From Nocardiopsis ganjiahuensis DSM 45031 (lineage in GTDB: Bacteria; Actinomycetota; Actinomycetes; Streptosporangiales; Streptosporangiaceae): 64,000 nucleotides of DNA. The notes under the pieces were generated by a model. It saw nothing but the letters and a program-made list of their open reading frames with translations. It did no database searches and had not been told where the DNA came from. The position numbers and the translations under genes are program-made. Where the stretch lies: positions 372,001 to 436,000 of the forward strand of contig NZ_ANBA01000009.1 in assembly GCF_000341085.1 (NCBI RefSeq). The letters run 5' to 3'. Shown in pieces: positions 18,687 through 25,809 of this stretch (its first letter is position 1; each line of letters begins with the position of its first letter).

Positions 18687-19045
18687 GGGGTCGCACCTCC
18701 GGGGACGTAGCGTTCGACGGGGGCCACCGACACGTGCTCCACGGTCCAGGAGATCCCGGGGACCAGGCTCGGGACGGTGCCGTTCACGGTGACGCGGACC
18801 TCCTCGGCTCCGCGGTCGACGGAGACGCCGACCTCGCGCAGGACCGACCCGGAGGACGGGGCCGCCGGAGCGGACCCGCCCTCCACGGTGCGCGCCTGCT
18901 CTGCGGTGCGGCGGGCGAGGTCGGCGGCGACGTGCTCGCCGTGCATCCACAGGGCGGCCTGCACGACCAGCATGACGAGGAGGAGCAGTGCCGGGGCGGC
19001 GACCGCCAGTTCGGCGCTGCCCCTGTCGTCTTTCGGCTGTCGCAA
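18683..19045 (-). CDS. TadE-like pseudopilin
   Basis: The product has 120 residues, starting MRQPKDDRGSAELAVAAPALL. The DRGSAELAV motif before the single membrane segment (about residues 12-33) is the TadE signature. The remaining part is a short extracytoplasmic domain ending in Pro/Gly-rich sequence. It is the first of two adjacent TadE-like genes, which is the usual arrangement in actinobacterial Tad loci, where the two products are thought to act together in pilus formation. It begins nine bases after the small Flp-like gene and overlaps the next gene by four bases. Confidence 0.8.
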   Translation of the reverse strand: MRQPKDDRGSAELAVAAPALLLLVMLVVQAALWMHGEHVAADLARRTAEQARTVEGGSAPAAPSSGSVLREVGVSVDRGAEEVRVTVNGTVPSLVPGISWTVEHVSVAPVERYVPGGATP

Positions 19046-19054
19046 CGGGGTTCC

Positions 19055-19228
19055 TTACTCGGTACCGATCTTTCCGGCCTGTTCTGCGATGAACTCGGTG
19101 ATGACGGCCCCCGCGGCGACGGCGGCCGCGACGAGTACCGCGATGATGATCACCGTCTCGGTCGAGTAGCCGTCGTCCTCCTTGGGCGGGGTCAGTGCGG
19201 TGAGGACGCGGTAGTAGAGCTCTTTCAC
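19055..19228 (-). CDS. Small Flp-type pilin-like protein (57 residues)
   Basis: This short gene starts at GTG and reads VKELYYRVLTALTPP, then KEDDGYSTETVIIIAVLVAA, ending in KIGTE. The layout of a short polar leader ending in Gly, then a Glu a few residues on, then one hydrophobic helix, is that of a type IVb (Flp) pilin or the small actinobacterial pilin-like proteins of Tad loci. The Glu is at +4 after the Gly rather than the usual +5. Its place between tadC and tadE is the standard place for the pilin gene. It begins 21 bases after the tadC stop. It would form the pilus fibre or a small assembly component. Confidence 0.7.
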   Translation of the reverse strand: MKELYYRVLTALTPPKEDDGYSTETVIIIAVLVAAAVAAGAVITEFIAEQAGKIGTE

Positions 19229-19249
19229 GGTGTTTCTCCAGGTAAGGGA

Positions 19250-20143
19250 TCAGGTGCTGAAGAGGATGAGGCTCATGGCCGGGAAGCCCAGCAGGACGAG
19301 GAACCCGGCGAACAGCAGGACCACGGGCAGGCTCATCCGCTCCGTGGCGGACTGGGCCTCGCTCTCCATCTCGGCGAGGAACTGCACGCGCAGGGTCTTG
19401 GCCTTGGCGGAGAGGGAGCTGCGTACCCGGGCGCCGTCGGTACCGGCCAGGTGCAGGCTGGCGGAGAGCTCGGCGAACTCGGGGGTGTCGTACCGCTCTC
19501 CCAGGTCCCGCAGGGCCTGCCAGACGGGGACACGCGTGAGGGAGGACTCCCGCAGGGCGTCGCGGACAGCCGCCATCGCCCAGCCGCCGCCGTGCGCGGA
19601 GGCGTCGGTGAGGGCACCGCTGACGCCCGCGCCACCGGCGAGGGAGACCACCACGAGGTCGGCGAAGCCCGACAGCGTCCGGCGCATCTCCTCGCGGCGC
19701 TTGGTGGCCTCGTCGTTGAGGGACAGGTCCGGGGCGAACCACATGAGCACGGCGAACCCCGCCCAGAACAGCAGGGAGAGGGACGGCGCGGGCAGTGATC
19801 CGAAGGAGGCCAGGAGCATGCCCAGCAGCGGCGGGAGGAGGAGACCGGTGAGCGTGCTCGTGAACTTCTCCGCGAGATAGCTCCCGGGTTCCCTGTCACA
19901 CACGCGCAGGTTCCGTTCGGCACGCGGCCCCGGGAGCCCGGCGGCGTGCAGCAGGGGGGCGCCGACCCGGCCGAGCCGGGACAGCAGCCCGTCCCCGGAG
20001 GAGCGCAGCGCGGTCCGCGCGGGAGGGCGCGGCCCCGCCAGGCGCTCGGCCAGGCTCGGCCTGGCCCAGCGTGCGGCCGCCAGCGCCCACAGGGCCAGGC
20101 CCAGGGCTGCGCCCGCCAGGGCCGCCGCGGTCACGGGATTCAC
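19250..20143 (-). CDS. tadC: TadC inner-membrane pilus platform protein
   Basis: The product has 297 residues with a type II secretion F-like (GspF) domain in its C-terminal half. N-terminal (about 5-25) and mid-protein (about 95-145) hydrophobic segments and a pair at the C-terminus (about 268-297) embed it in the membrane. The cytoplasmic part shows the expected ADLVVVSLAGGAGVSGAL stretch. The GTG start overlaps the tadB stop as GTGA and has AAGGAGG seven bases upstream. TadB and TadC together form the platform on which the CpaF ATPase acts. The gene order CpaF-TadB-TadC is canonical. Confidence 0.85.
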   Translation of the reverse strand: MNPVTAAALAGAALGLALWALAAARWARPSLAERLAGPRPPARTALRSSGDGLLSRLGRVGAPLLHAAGLPGPRAERNLRVCDREPGSYLAEKFTSTLTGLLLPPLLGMLLASFGSLPAPSLSLLFWAGFAVLMWFAPDLSLNDEATKRREEMRRTLSGFADLVVVSLAGGAGVSGALTDASAHGGGWAMAAVRDALRESSLTRVPVWQALRDLGERYDTPEFAELSASLHLAGTDGARVRSSLSAKAKTLRVQFLAEMESEAQSATERMSLPVVLLFAGFLVLLGFPAMSLILFST

Positions 20144-20988
20144 AGGACGGCCTCCTTGGCCGGTTCGGGGGCGAGCACGCGCGGGCCGAGGGAGAAACGG
20201 GACATACGCGTCATCCAGACCACGGCGGTGGCCCAGAGGGCACCGATGCCGGCGAGGACGACCTGGCCCAGAAAACCGTCGAACGGTGCGAGGTACTCGG
20301 GGTTGAACAGGAACAGGAACGCCGCCATCCCGAGGGTGGCGCCCATGATGATCCGGGAGGAGGTGCGCAACCGCGCCCGGCTGGCCGAGACCTTGACCAG
20401 CATCGCGGCCTGGTCACGGGCGGACTCGGCCAGAGCGCCGAGCAGGACGCCCAGGTCGGTGGCGTGCCGGGTGGCGGCCATGGACAGCGCGGAGGCGACC
20501 AGGTCGCCGGTGGGGTTGTCGACGGTCTCGGCGAAGGCGTGCAGGGCGGCCCGGGGGTCGCGGCCGCCGCGCATGTCGTCGGCCAGCCGCTGGACGGCCT
20601 CGCGCAGCGGTTCGGGGGCGATGGGCGCGGTGGCCGCGACCGCCTGGTGCAGGCCCGAGGACCCGGCCATGAGGTCGCGCAGCATCTCGGTCCAGGCGGC
20701 CACCGCCTCGACCCCCTCGACCTGCTCCCTGTGCTCGTCGTCGTTGCCGAGGACCTGCGGAGCCCACCAGACGGCGGCCGCGACCAGCGCCCCCGCCACG
20801 GGCCAGCCCGTGAGGAACCACACCCCGAGCCCGGCGGCGGCCGCGAAGGCGACCTTGCCCGGACGCGGGAGCCGGAGCGCCCTACGGCTCCGGACGCGGT
20901 GGGCCACCAGGGGAACGGCCCAGACACACAGGAGGAAGAGACCGAAGCCGACGGTGCCTCCGGCGGTGGCCAGGAGAAGCGTGTTCAC
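20140..20988 (-). CDS. tadB: TadB inner-membrane pilus platform protein
   Basis: The product has 282 residues if it starts at GTG 20988, whose GTGA overlaps the cpaF stop; another GTG three codons upstream is possible. It has a GspF-like domain with membrane segments at the N-terminus (two to three within the first 100 residues) and two at the C-terminus (about 218-262). The cytoplasmic region contains VEAVAAWTEMLRDLMAGSSG, typical of TadB. It pairs with TadC as the membrane platform of the Tad pilus. The four-base overlap on both sides indicates translational coupling. Confidence 0.85.
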   Translation of the reverse strand: MNTLLLATAGGTVGFGLFLLCVWAVPLVAHRVRSRRALRLPRPGKVAFAAAAGLGVWFLTGWPVAGALVAAAVWWAPQVLGNDDEHREQVEGVEAVAAWTEMLRDLMAGSSGLHQAVAATAPIAPEPLREAVQRLADDMRGGRDPRAALHAFAETVDNPTGDLVASALSMAATRHATDLGVLLGALAESARDQAAMLVKVSASRARLRTSSRIIMGATLGMAAFLFLFNPEYLAPFDGFLGQVVLAGIGALWATAVVWMTRMSRFSLGPRVLAPEPAKEAVL

Positions 20989-22343
20989 CGGCCCCACCCC
21001 GCCGTCTCGGGCTGGAGGGCCACGGGGTCGAAGCCGTGGTCCGCGAGCGCGTCGAGGGTGTCGGGGCTGGGCGGGGCGGCGGCCAGGCGGCCCTGGCGCG
21101 GCGAGTAGCGGTAGATCTCGTTGGAGATCACGTTCTGCCCCTCGGCGCCCACGACCTCGCGCACGCTCGTGACCCGGCGCTCACCGGTGGGCAGCGCCGA
21201 GACGTGCACCACCAGGTGCACCGCGGACGCCACCAGCGAGGCCGTGGCCTCCAACGGCAGGCGTTCGGCGGACTGGGCGGCGTAGGCGCCCAGCTTGGTG
21301 AAGGCGCCTGCGGAGTTGGCCGCGTGCAGTGTGGTGAGGCTGCCGTCGTTGCCCTGGCTCATGGCGTTGAGCAGGGGGACGGTCTCGCTGCCGCGGGTCT
21401 CCCCCACGATGACGCGGTCGGGCGACATGCGCAGGGCGGTGCGGACCAGGTCGGCGATGGTGATCTCCCCGACCCCCTCGATGTTGGCGGGGCGGGCCTG
21501 GAGCGCGACGCAGTCCGGATGGGCGTCGCGGTCCCGGTCCAGCCCGAGTTCGAAGACGTCCTCGATGGTGACCAGGCGCTCGGACGACGGAATCTCCGAG
21601 GCGAGGGCGCGCAGCAGCGTCGTCTTGCCCGCACCGGTGCCGCCGGTGACGACCGTGTTGCGGCGGGCGGCGACGGCGGCCCGGAAGAGGGACACCAGTG
21701 CCGGATCGAGGGTGCCGAGCTTCTCCAGGCGGCGCAGCGAGGAGTGGGTGTACCGGTGGCGGCGGATCGACACCGAGGGCTGGCGGGAGACCTCCATGAC
21801 CGCGTTGAGGCGCTCGCCGCCCGGGAGCTGGAGGTCGAGGATGGGCGCTCCGGGGTCGAAGCGGCGCTCTCCGTTGGAGGACTCGGCGGCCAGGCGGCGG
21901 ACCAGGGCGACCACCTCACCGGCATCGGCGAACAGGTCGGCGTGCAGGCGGCGGCTGCCGTCCGCCAGCCGCACCCAGGCGTCCACACCGTTGATGTTGA
22001 TGTTCTCGATCTCAGGGTCGTCGAGCAGGGGTTGGAGCGCCCCGACCCCGGTGACCTGGGCCAGCGAGGCGGAGGCGATCGCCGACTCGGTCTCGGAGTC
22101 CAGCAGGGGCCGGCCCTCGGCCAGGGCGGCCCGGGCCGCTTCGTCGAGGACGTTGGCGATGATCCGTTCAGCGCGGACGCGATGCGCCTGCGGGGTGTCC
22201 GGCTCCTCGCCGCGCGTCTCCGCGCTGATGCGCCGAGCGGTCTCGGCGGACACGTAGGCGACCCACTGGGTCTCCACCCGGTCGGCCTCCGGGTCGAGGA
22301 AGCGCTCGACGGTGCGGGCGGCGATGTCGTCGGGAAAGCTCAT
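20985..22343 (-). CDS. cpaF: CpaF/TadA-family secretion ATPase
   Basis: The product has 452 residues starting MSFPDDIAARTVERFL at an ATG that overlaps the tadZ-like stop as ATGA; the open frame extends further upstream but that part is the shadow of the next gene. The C-terminal ATPase has a Walker A GGTGAGKTT (about residues 232-240), an Asp box IEDVFELGL, a Walker B-like VIVGETRG and a His box LTTLHAAN, all intact. This is the hexameric motor that drives Tad pilus assembly from the cytoplasmic face. Length and motifs match the family. Confidence 0.92.
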   Translation of the reverse strand: MSFPDDIAARTVERFLDPEADRVETQWVAYVSAETARRISAETRGEEPDTPQAHRVRAERIIANVLDEAARAALAEGRPLLDSETESAIASASLAQVTGVGALQPLLDDPEIENININGVDAWVRLADGSRRLHADLFADAGEVVALVRRLAAESSNGERRFDPGAPILDLQLPGGERLNAVMEVSRQPSVSIRRHRYTHSSLRRLEKLGTLDPALVSLFRAAVAARRNTVVTGGTGAGKTTLLRALASEIPSSERLVTIEDVFELGLDRDRDAHPDCVALQARPANIEGVGEITIADLVRTALRMSPDRVIVGETRGSETVPLLNAMSQGNDGSLTTLHAANSAGAFTKLGAYAAQSAERLPLEATASLVASAVHLVVHVSALPTGERRVTSVREVVGAEGQNVISNEIYRYSPRQGRLAAAPPSPDTLDALADHGFDPVALQPETAGWGR

Positions 22344-23107
22344 GCCCTCACCCCCGGGGGCAGGGGCGCGTGTACCGCGTGCCGCTCGGGCTCGGAGGCG
22401 GGCACGGGCACGGATTCGGCGAGTGCGCGCGCGAGCCGGCCGGCCGCCCTGAACAGGGGACGGCGCTGGGGCCGGGCGAGGTCGCGTTCGCCCCGCAGGA
22501 ACTCCGCGGACCGGAGGTCGTCGGGGATGCGACCCCATACGGCTGTTCCGAGGGCTCCCACGATCTGCCCCACACCACCCCGGCCGCCGGAGACGACGAT
22601 CCTGAGGTCGCGGGTGGGAAAGGACGGGGCGAGCAGGTGCTCGCGGGCGCGCCGCAGGTCGGTGAGCCGTTCGGAGACCACGAGCACGGTGTGGTCGGCG
22701 GCTGGAACGAGGGCCCGGGCCGGAGAGGACGCGGTCAGGCGCCCCAGGTCGAGGACGACCACGGGGGCCGAGACCGCGCCGAGTTCCAGGGGCTGTCGGC
22801 CCAGGAGGCGCACCGCGCCCTCGGCGGGGTCGCCGGTGACGGGTGCGGGGCAGACCAGGAGCCCGCCGGGCAGGGCCTGGGTGTGCTGGTCGGGGTCCGC
22901 GCCGCCGCCCCCGCGCGTGGCCGCGGCGAGGCTGGTCAGGCCGGGTTCCGTGGGGACGCGGCGCCAGACGGCGACCGCCCCTCCGGCGGGGTCGGCCTCG
23001 ACGAGCAGGCCGGGCGACTCCCCCGGCCAGACAGCGGCCAGGGCCATGCCCACGCTGGTCACTCCCGGGGCCCCGCCCAGGGAGAAGACGGCGACCGTGC
23101 GGGTCAT
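22340..23107 (-). CDS. TadZ/CpaE-like MinD-type protein with degenerate P-loop
   Basis: The product has about 255 residues, starting MTRTVAVFSLGGAPGVTSVG. The ATG at 23107 lies six bases after GGAGG and overlaps the cpaB stop as TGATG; a GTG one codon upstream is less well spaced. The fold follows SIMIBI/MinD ATPases, but the P-loop GGAPGVTSV lacks both lysines of the deviant Walker A motif, so ATP hydrolysis is doubtful. TadZ/CpaE proteins place the Tad apparatus in the cell, often at a pole. The loss of the P-loop lysine is common in actinobacterial members of this position. Confidence 0.75.
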   Translation of the reverse strand: MTRTVAVFSLGGAPGVTSVGMALAAVWPGESPGLLVEADPAGGAVAVWRRVPTEPGLTSLAAATRGGGGADPDQHTQALPGGLLVCPAPVTGDPAEGAVRLLGRQPLELGAVSAPVVVLDLGRLTASSPARALVPAADHTVLVVSERLTDLRRAREHLLAPSFPTRDLRIVVSGGRGGVGQIVGALGTAVWGRIPDDLRSAEFLRGERDLARPQRRPLFRAAGRLARALAESVPVPASEPERHAVHAPLPPGVRA

Positions 23108-23778
23108 CACGCTCCTCCGCGCGGGTGGACCTGGACGAGGCTGATCTGCCCCGCGGAGGCGGCAGCGGCGACACGCGCGGCGTCCGCGGACGCGAGCAGC
23201 AGCTCGACGGTGACCGCGCCCTCGACCCCGGGGTCGGGGGTGAGGCTGCGGACCAGTGCCGCGTAGGCCTGGGGGCCGCCTTCGGCGTCCTCGTCCGCGC
23301 TGACCACCACCGATACGGCGGCGCCCGCGCCCAGGGACGCGGGGAAGCGTCCGGGTTGGAGAGTGGCGCCGACCATCGCGCGATCGGCCTCGGGGAACTC
23401 GGCGTCGGCGCCGAGCACGGTCTCGGGAACGAGTCCTCCCTCGACCACGGGAATGGTGAGGGTCTGCCCGACGATCTCCTCCAGGCGCTCGGCGGCCACG
23501 AAGGAGACGTCGGAGGAAACGGTCATCGCGGATACGCGCAGGTCGGAAACGTCGAGGACGTGGCCCGCGGGCAGGTCGCTGTCGGCGACCACGACACCGG
23601 TCCGCTCGTCGAGGCGTTCCAGGGCGATGACCCCGCTGAGCGCGCCCGCCGTCGTCAGTGTCAGGGCCAGGACCAGCCAGCGCCAGCGCCTGGCTCCCCC
23701 GCCGGCGAGCCGCACGGCTGGGGGCTGCTGCTTCTGGCGCCCCGCCCCGGGGGGCGGGGCCGTCGTCGTCTCCACCAC
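23107..23778 (-). CDS. CpaB/RcpC-like SAF-domain pilus assembly protein
   Basis: The product has 223 residues with a GTG start. One membrane segment (about residues 34-52, WLVLALTLTTAGALSGVIAL) is followed by a SAF domain, where VVADSDLPAGHVLDVSDLR is the typical beta-clip sequence. In Tad systems CpaB/RcpC is the extracytoplasmic assembly protein. Gram-positive members lack an outer-membrane secretin partner and may instead contact the cell wall. The position directly before the TadZ-like and CpaF genes is canonical. Confidence 0.8.
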   Translation of the reverse strand: MVETTTAPPPGAGRQKQQPPAVRLAGGGARRWRWLVLALTLTTAGALSGVIALERLDERTGVVVADSDLPAGHVLDVSDLRVSAMTVSSDVSFVAAERLEEIVGQTLTIPVVEGGLVPETVLGADAEFPEADRAMVGATLQPGRFPASLGAGAAVSVVVSADEDAEGGPQAYAALVRSLTPDPGVEGAVTVELLLASADAARVAAAASAGQISLVQVHPRGGA

Positions 23779-23801
23779 GTCTGTCTCAGTTCTTCTCGGT
23801 G

Positions 23802-24680
23802 TTAGTGGGTGTCCGTGACGAGTCCGTGCGACTCACGGACGGTGAGGTCGACCTCGGAGGTACTGGTGAGCTGGTCCAGGGTCCCGTTGCCGCCGTCGGA
23901 GAAGCTCCACTCGGTGTCCCAGAGGACGCGGACGGTGACGGTCCGGGTGCCCTCGGACGCCGTGTCGGAGGCCGCCGTGTAGACGTGCCCGCAGTCCGGG
24001 GAGGCCGAGGCGGCATCGTGCGCCGCCGGGTCGAACGGCGTGCCGGGGCCCTCGCACTCGACGGTGGTTCCGTCGCCCATGCTCCAGGCCGTGCGCACGG
24101 GGGCCGCCGTGACGGTGAGGGACGCGGAGCCCAGCTGGGCGGAGACGGACTCGGCGTCCCAGGTCTCGGGCTCGACCCACAGCCACAGGGGGGTGTTGAC
24201 CAGGACGAGGGAGTCGGTGCCCGGGGAGGTGGCGATCTGCGGCTCGGGCAGCTCGAAGGAGGCCATGGTCTCCTGGAGGGACCTGAGGGGGTCGGTGCCC
24301 TCTTCGCCCTCGGCCGCCTCGGCGAAGATGGCGTCCCAGTCGAAGTCGTTCTCCCAGTCGATACCGATGTCGTTCCAGTCGATCGCGTTCCAGTCGATCG
24401 CGTCCCAGTCGACGTCGTCGTACTCGCCCGAGCCGGTGCCGCCGGCCCCGCCGGTACCGCCCGTTCCGCCGGAGCCACCTCCTCCGGGTCTGCCCGGTAC
24501 GCCTCCTTGTTCCAGGAGCCAGCGGAGCAGGATCTGGCAGCCGTTGCCGCCGGAGGACCCGCACTCGACGCTGCCGAGGAAGGAGCTCTCGTCGGCGTGC
24601 GCCGCCGGTGCGGCGCCCACGGTGGTGAACACCAGAGCCGCGGCGACCGCCGAAGCCGCGGGGGTCAGGGGTCTCAACAT
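23802..24680 (-). CDS. Secreted Tad-locus protein with Asp-Trp repeats and PKD-like domain
   Basis: The product has 292 residues when started at ATG 24680 (MLRPLTPAASAVAAALVFTT), which gives a clear Sec signal peptide with AHA-type cleavage; longer upstream starts give Arg-rich nonsense. After a Cys-containing segment and a Gly-rich linker there is a tandem Asp-Trp repeat (DWDAIDWNAIDWNDIG and two further copies). The C-terminal half shows TPLWLWVEPETW and WSMGDGTTVECEGPGTP, seen in secreted proteins of actinobacterial Tad loci; GDGTTV resembles a PKD strand-turn. It overlaps the lipoprotein stop by seven bases. It is probably a pilus-associated cell-surface protein of unknown function. Confidence 0.65.
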   Translation of the reverse strand: MLRPLTPAASAVAAALVFTTVGAAPAAHADESSFLGSVECGSSGGNGCQILLRWLLEQGGVPGRPGGGGSGGTGGTGGAGGTGSGEYDDVDWDAIDWNAIDWNDIGIDWENDFDWDAIFAEAAEGEEGTDPLRSLQETMASFELPEPQIATSPGTDSLVLVNTPLWLWVEPETWDAESVSAQLGSASLTVTAAPVRTAWSMGDGTTVECEGPGTPFDPAAHDAASASPDCGHVYTAASDTASEGTRTVTVRVLWDTEWSFSDGGNGTLDQLTSTSEVDLTVRESHGLVTDTH

Positions 24681-25186
24681 GATCCGGCCTCCCAGATACG
24701 CAGTTCGGACACGCGCCAGGCGAGCCCGTCGTGGATGAGCGTGGCGTCCACCCGGCGGGGGCCGGCCGTCTCCCCGGCCCCGCCGACCCGCCAGGCGGAG
24801 TCGTCGACGCAGTCGTCGACGACCGCGAGCTCGGGGCTCTCGACGCTGACGGTGGGGTCGAGGACGGGTTCGCCGTCGGCCGCGCCGCCCGGGGCCGCCT
24901 CCTCCAGCGCGGTCCGCATGAGTTCGCGTGCGCCGCCGACCGCGTGGTCGTCGAGGGTGCGCGAAGCGTCCTCGTCGCCGTGCGAAGCCGCCACCACGGC
25001 GTCCCACATGCCGGTGTAGGCGGCCAGGGCGGCGCCCTCGTCACCGGACACGGTCGGGGTGGGGCGCGGTTCGGTGTCCGCGGCTGTGCCCTCGGCACCG
25101 GGGTCGGTGGCGGGGGTGGCGCAGCCGGCGGTGGCCGCGAGCAGGAAGCAGACAGCGAACGCCAGACGGGTCGAGCCGGATCTCAT
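24674..25186 (-). CDS. Predicted lipoprotein, first gene of the Tad operon
   Basis: The product has 170 residues. The N-terminus is a lipoprotein signal peptide with the lipobox ATAGC at about residues 18-22. A short Thr/Pro linker and a compact domain follow, ending in VSELRIWEAGSC. That domain, with an EGAALAAYTGMWDAVVAASH helix and a beta-rich C-terminal half, resembles NTF2-like lipoprotein domains. The last residue is Cys and DDCVD provides a possible partner for a disulfide. It is the most upstream gene of the minus-strand operon, with a candidate promoter upstream at 25341-25370. Confidence 0.7.
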   Translation of the reverse strand: MRSGSTRLAFAVCFLLAATAGCATPATDPGAEGTAADTEPRPTPTVSGDEGAALAAYTGMWDAVVAASHGDEDASRTLDDHAVGGARELMRTALEEAAPGGAADGEPVLDPTVSVESPELAVVDDCVDDSAWRVGGAGETAGPRRVDATLIHDGLAWRVSELRIWEAGSC

Positions 25187-25340
25187 CGCGGCTGTTTCCC
25201 TTCGATGTGCTCCGTCCGGGCGGGACGGGGGTGCGGGGGAACGGACGTCGCGACGGCGAGACGCCGAGACGGGTCCATGGGGGAACGAAGGCCGACACCA
25301 ACTGATGTGGTTTTGCGTGTGTTTGTGCTCTCTCGGCTTG

Positions 25341-25370
25341 AGAATACTGACAGCACACAGTGCACAACAA
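25341..25370 (-). promoter_or_regulatory. Candidate promoter of the Tad operon
   Basis: Read on the minus strand there is TTGTTG (25370-25365), an 18-base spacer and TATTCT (25346-25341), close to a housekeeping sigma consensus. It sits about 150 bases upstream of the lipoprotein start codon. This is an inference from spacing and sequence only. Confidence 0.4.
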
Positions 25371-25738
25371 CCCCCGAAGAGAGAAATAAACCCCTAACAC
25401 TGGGCGTACAGCCCGTCCGAAACTTCGGCGCTGGTGGCGGGCACACACAAAAACCACACCTGACCACACGAAACCAAGCGCGCTCCCACGGAGGTGCGGT
25501 TCGTGAAGACTCCCCCGCGAGCAGCGGTGAGCACCGGCCCGGCGCAAGCGGCATCCCCGAGGCAACGGGGTGGCGCGCGCCTCCGACAGGGCCGGAGCCC
25601 GCCCACGGGAGGGCAGGGACCCACCTCTGGGAGAGCAGGGTGCGACCACCCACCTCCCGCCACCCCGACGCTTCGTTCGGACCAAAACCAACGGTTACGT
25701 GACACACCCACACAAGCAGAAGGCGAACCACCACCACT

Positions 25739-25767
25739 TCCACATGAGCGGTTCGCAGTGCTAACGT
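25739..25767 (+). promoter_or_regulatory. Candidate promoter of giant 2
   Basis: TCCACA (25739-25744), a 17-base spacer and TAACGT (25762-25767) fit a weak -35/-10 pair. The implied transcript start would leave a leader of about 35 bases before the GTG start, which has AAAGGGG upstream. Confidence 0.3.
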
Positions 25768-25809
25768 GACCGCTCTCCGCGGACGGGTCGAGGGGAAAGG
25801 GGTTCGCGC

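Larger units (their letters stand above)
25187..25809. other. 623-base divergent intergenic region (Tad operon / giant 2)
   Basis: This is one of the longest gene-free stretches. It separates the Tad operon (leftward) from giant 2 (rightward) and is clearly less GC-rich than its surroundings, especially at 25300-25460 and 25675-25765. It holds candidate promoters for both directions, listed separately. Short frames in it have no ribosome binding sites or family resemblance. A small inverted repeat, GCAC-ACA-GTGC (25353-25363), lies between the -35 and -10 boxes of the leftward promoter and could be an operator, but the arms are only four bases. Confidence 0.6.
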
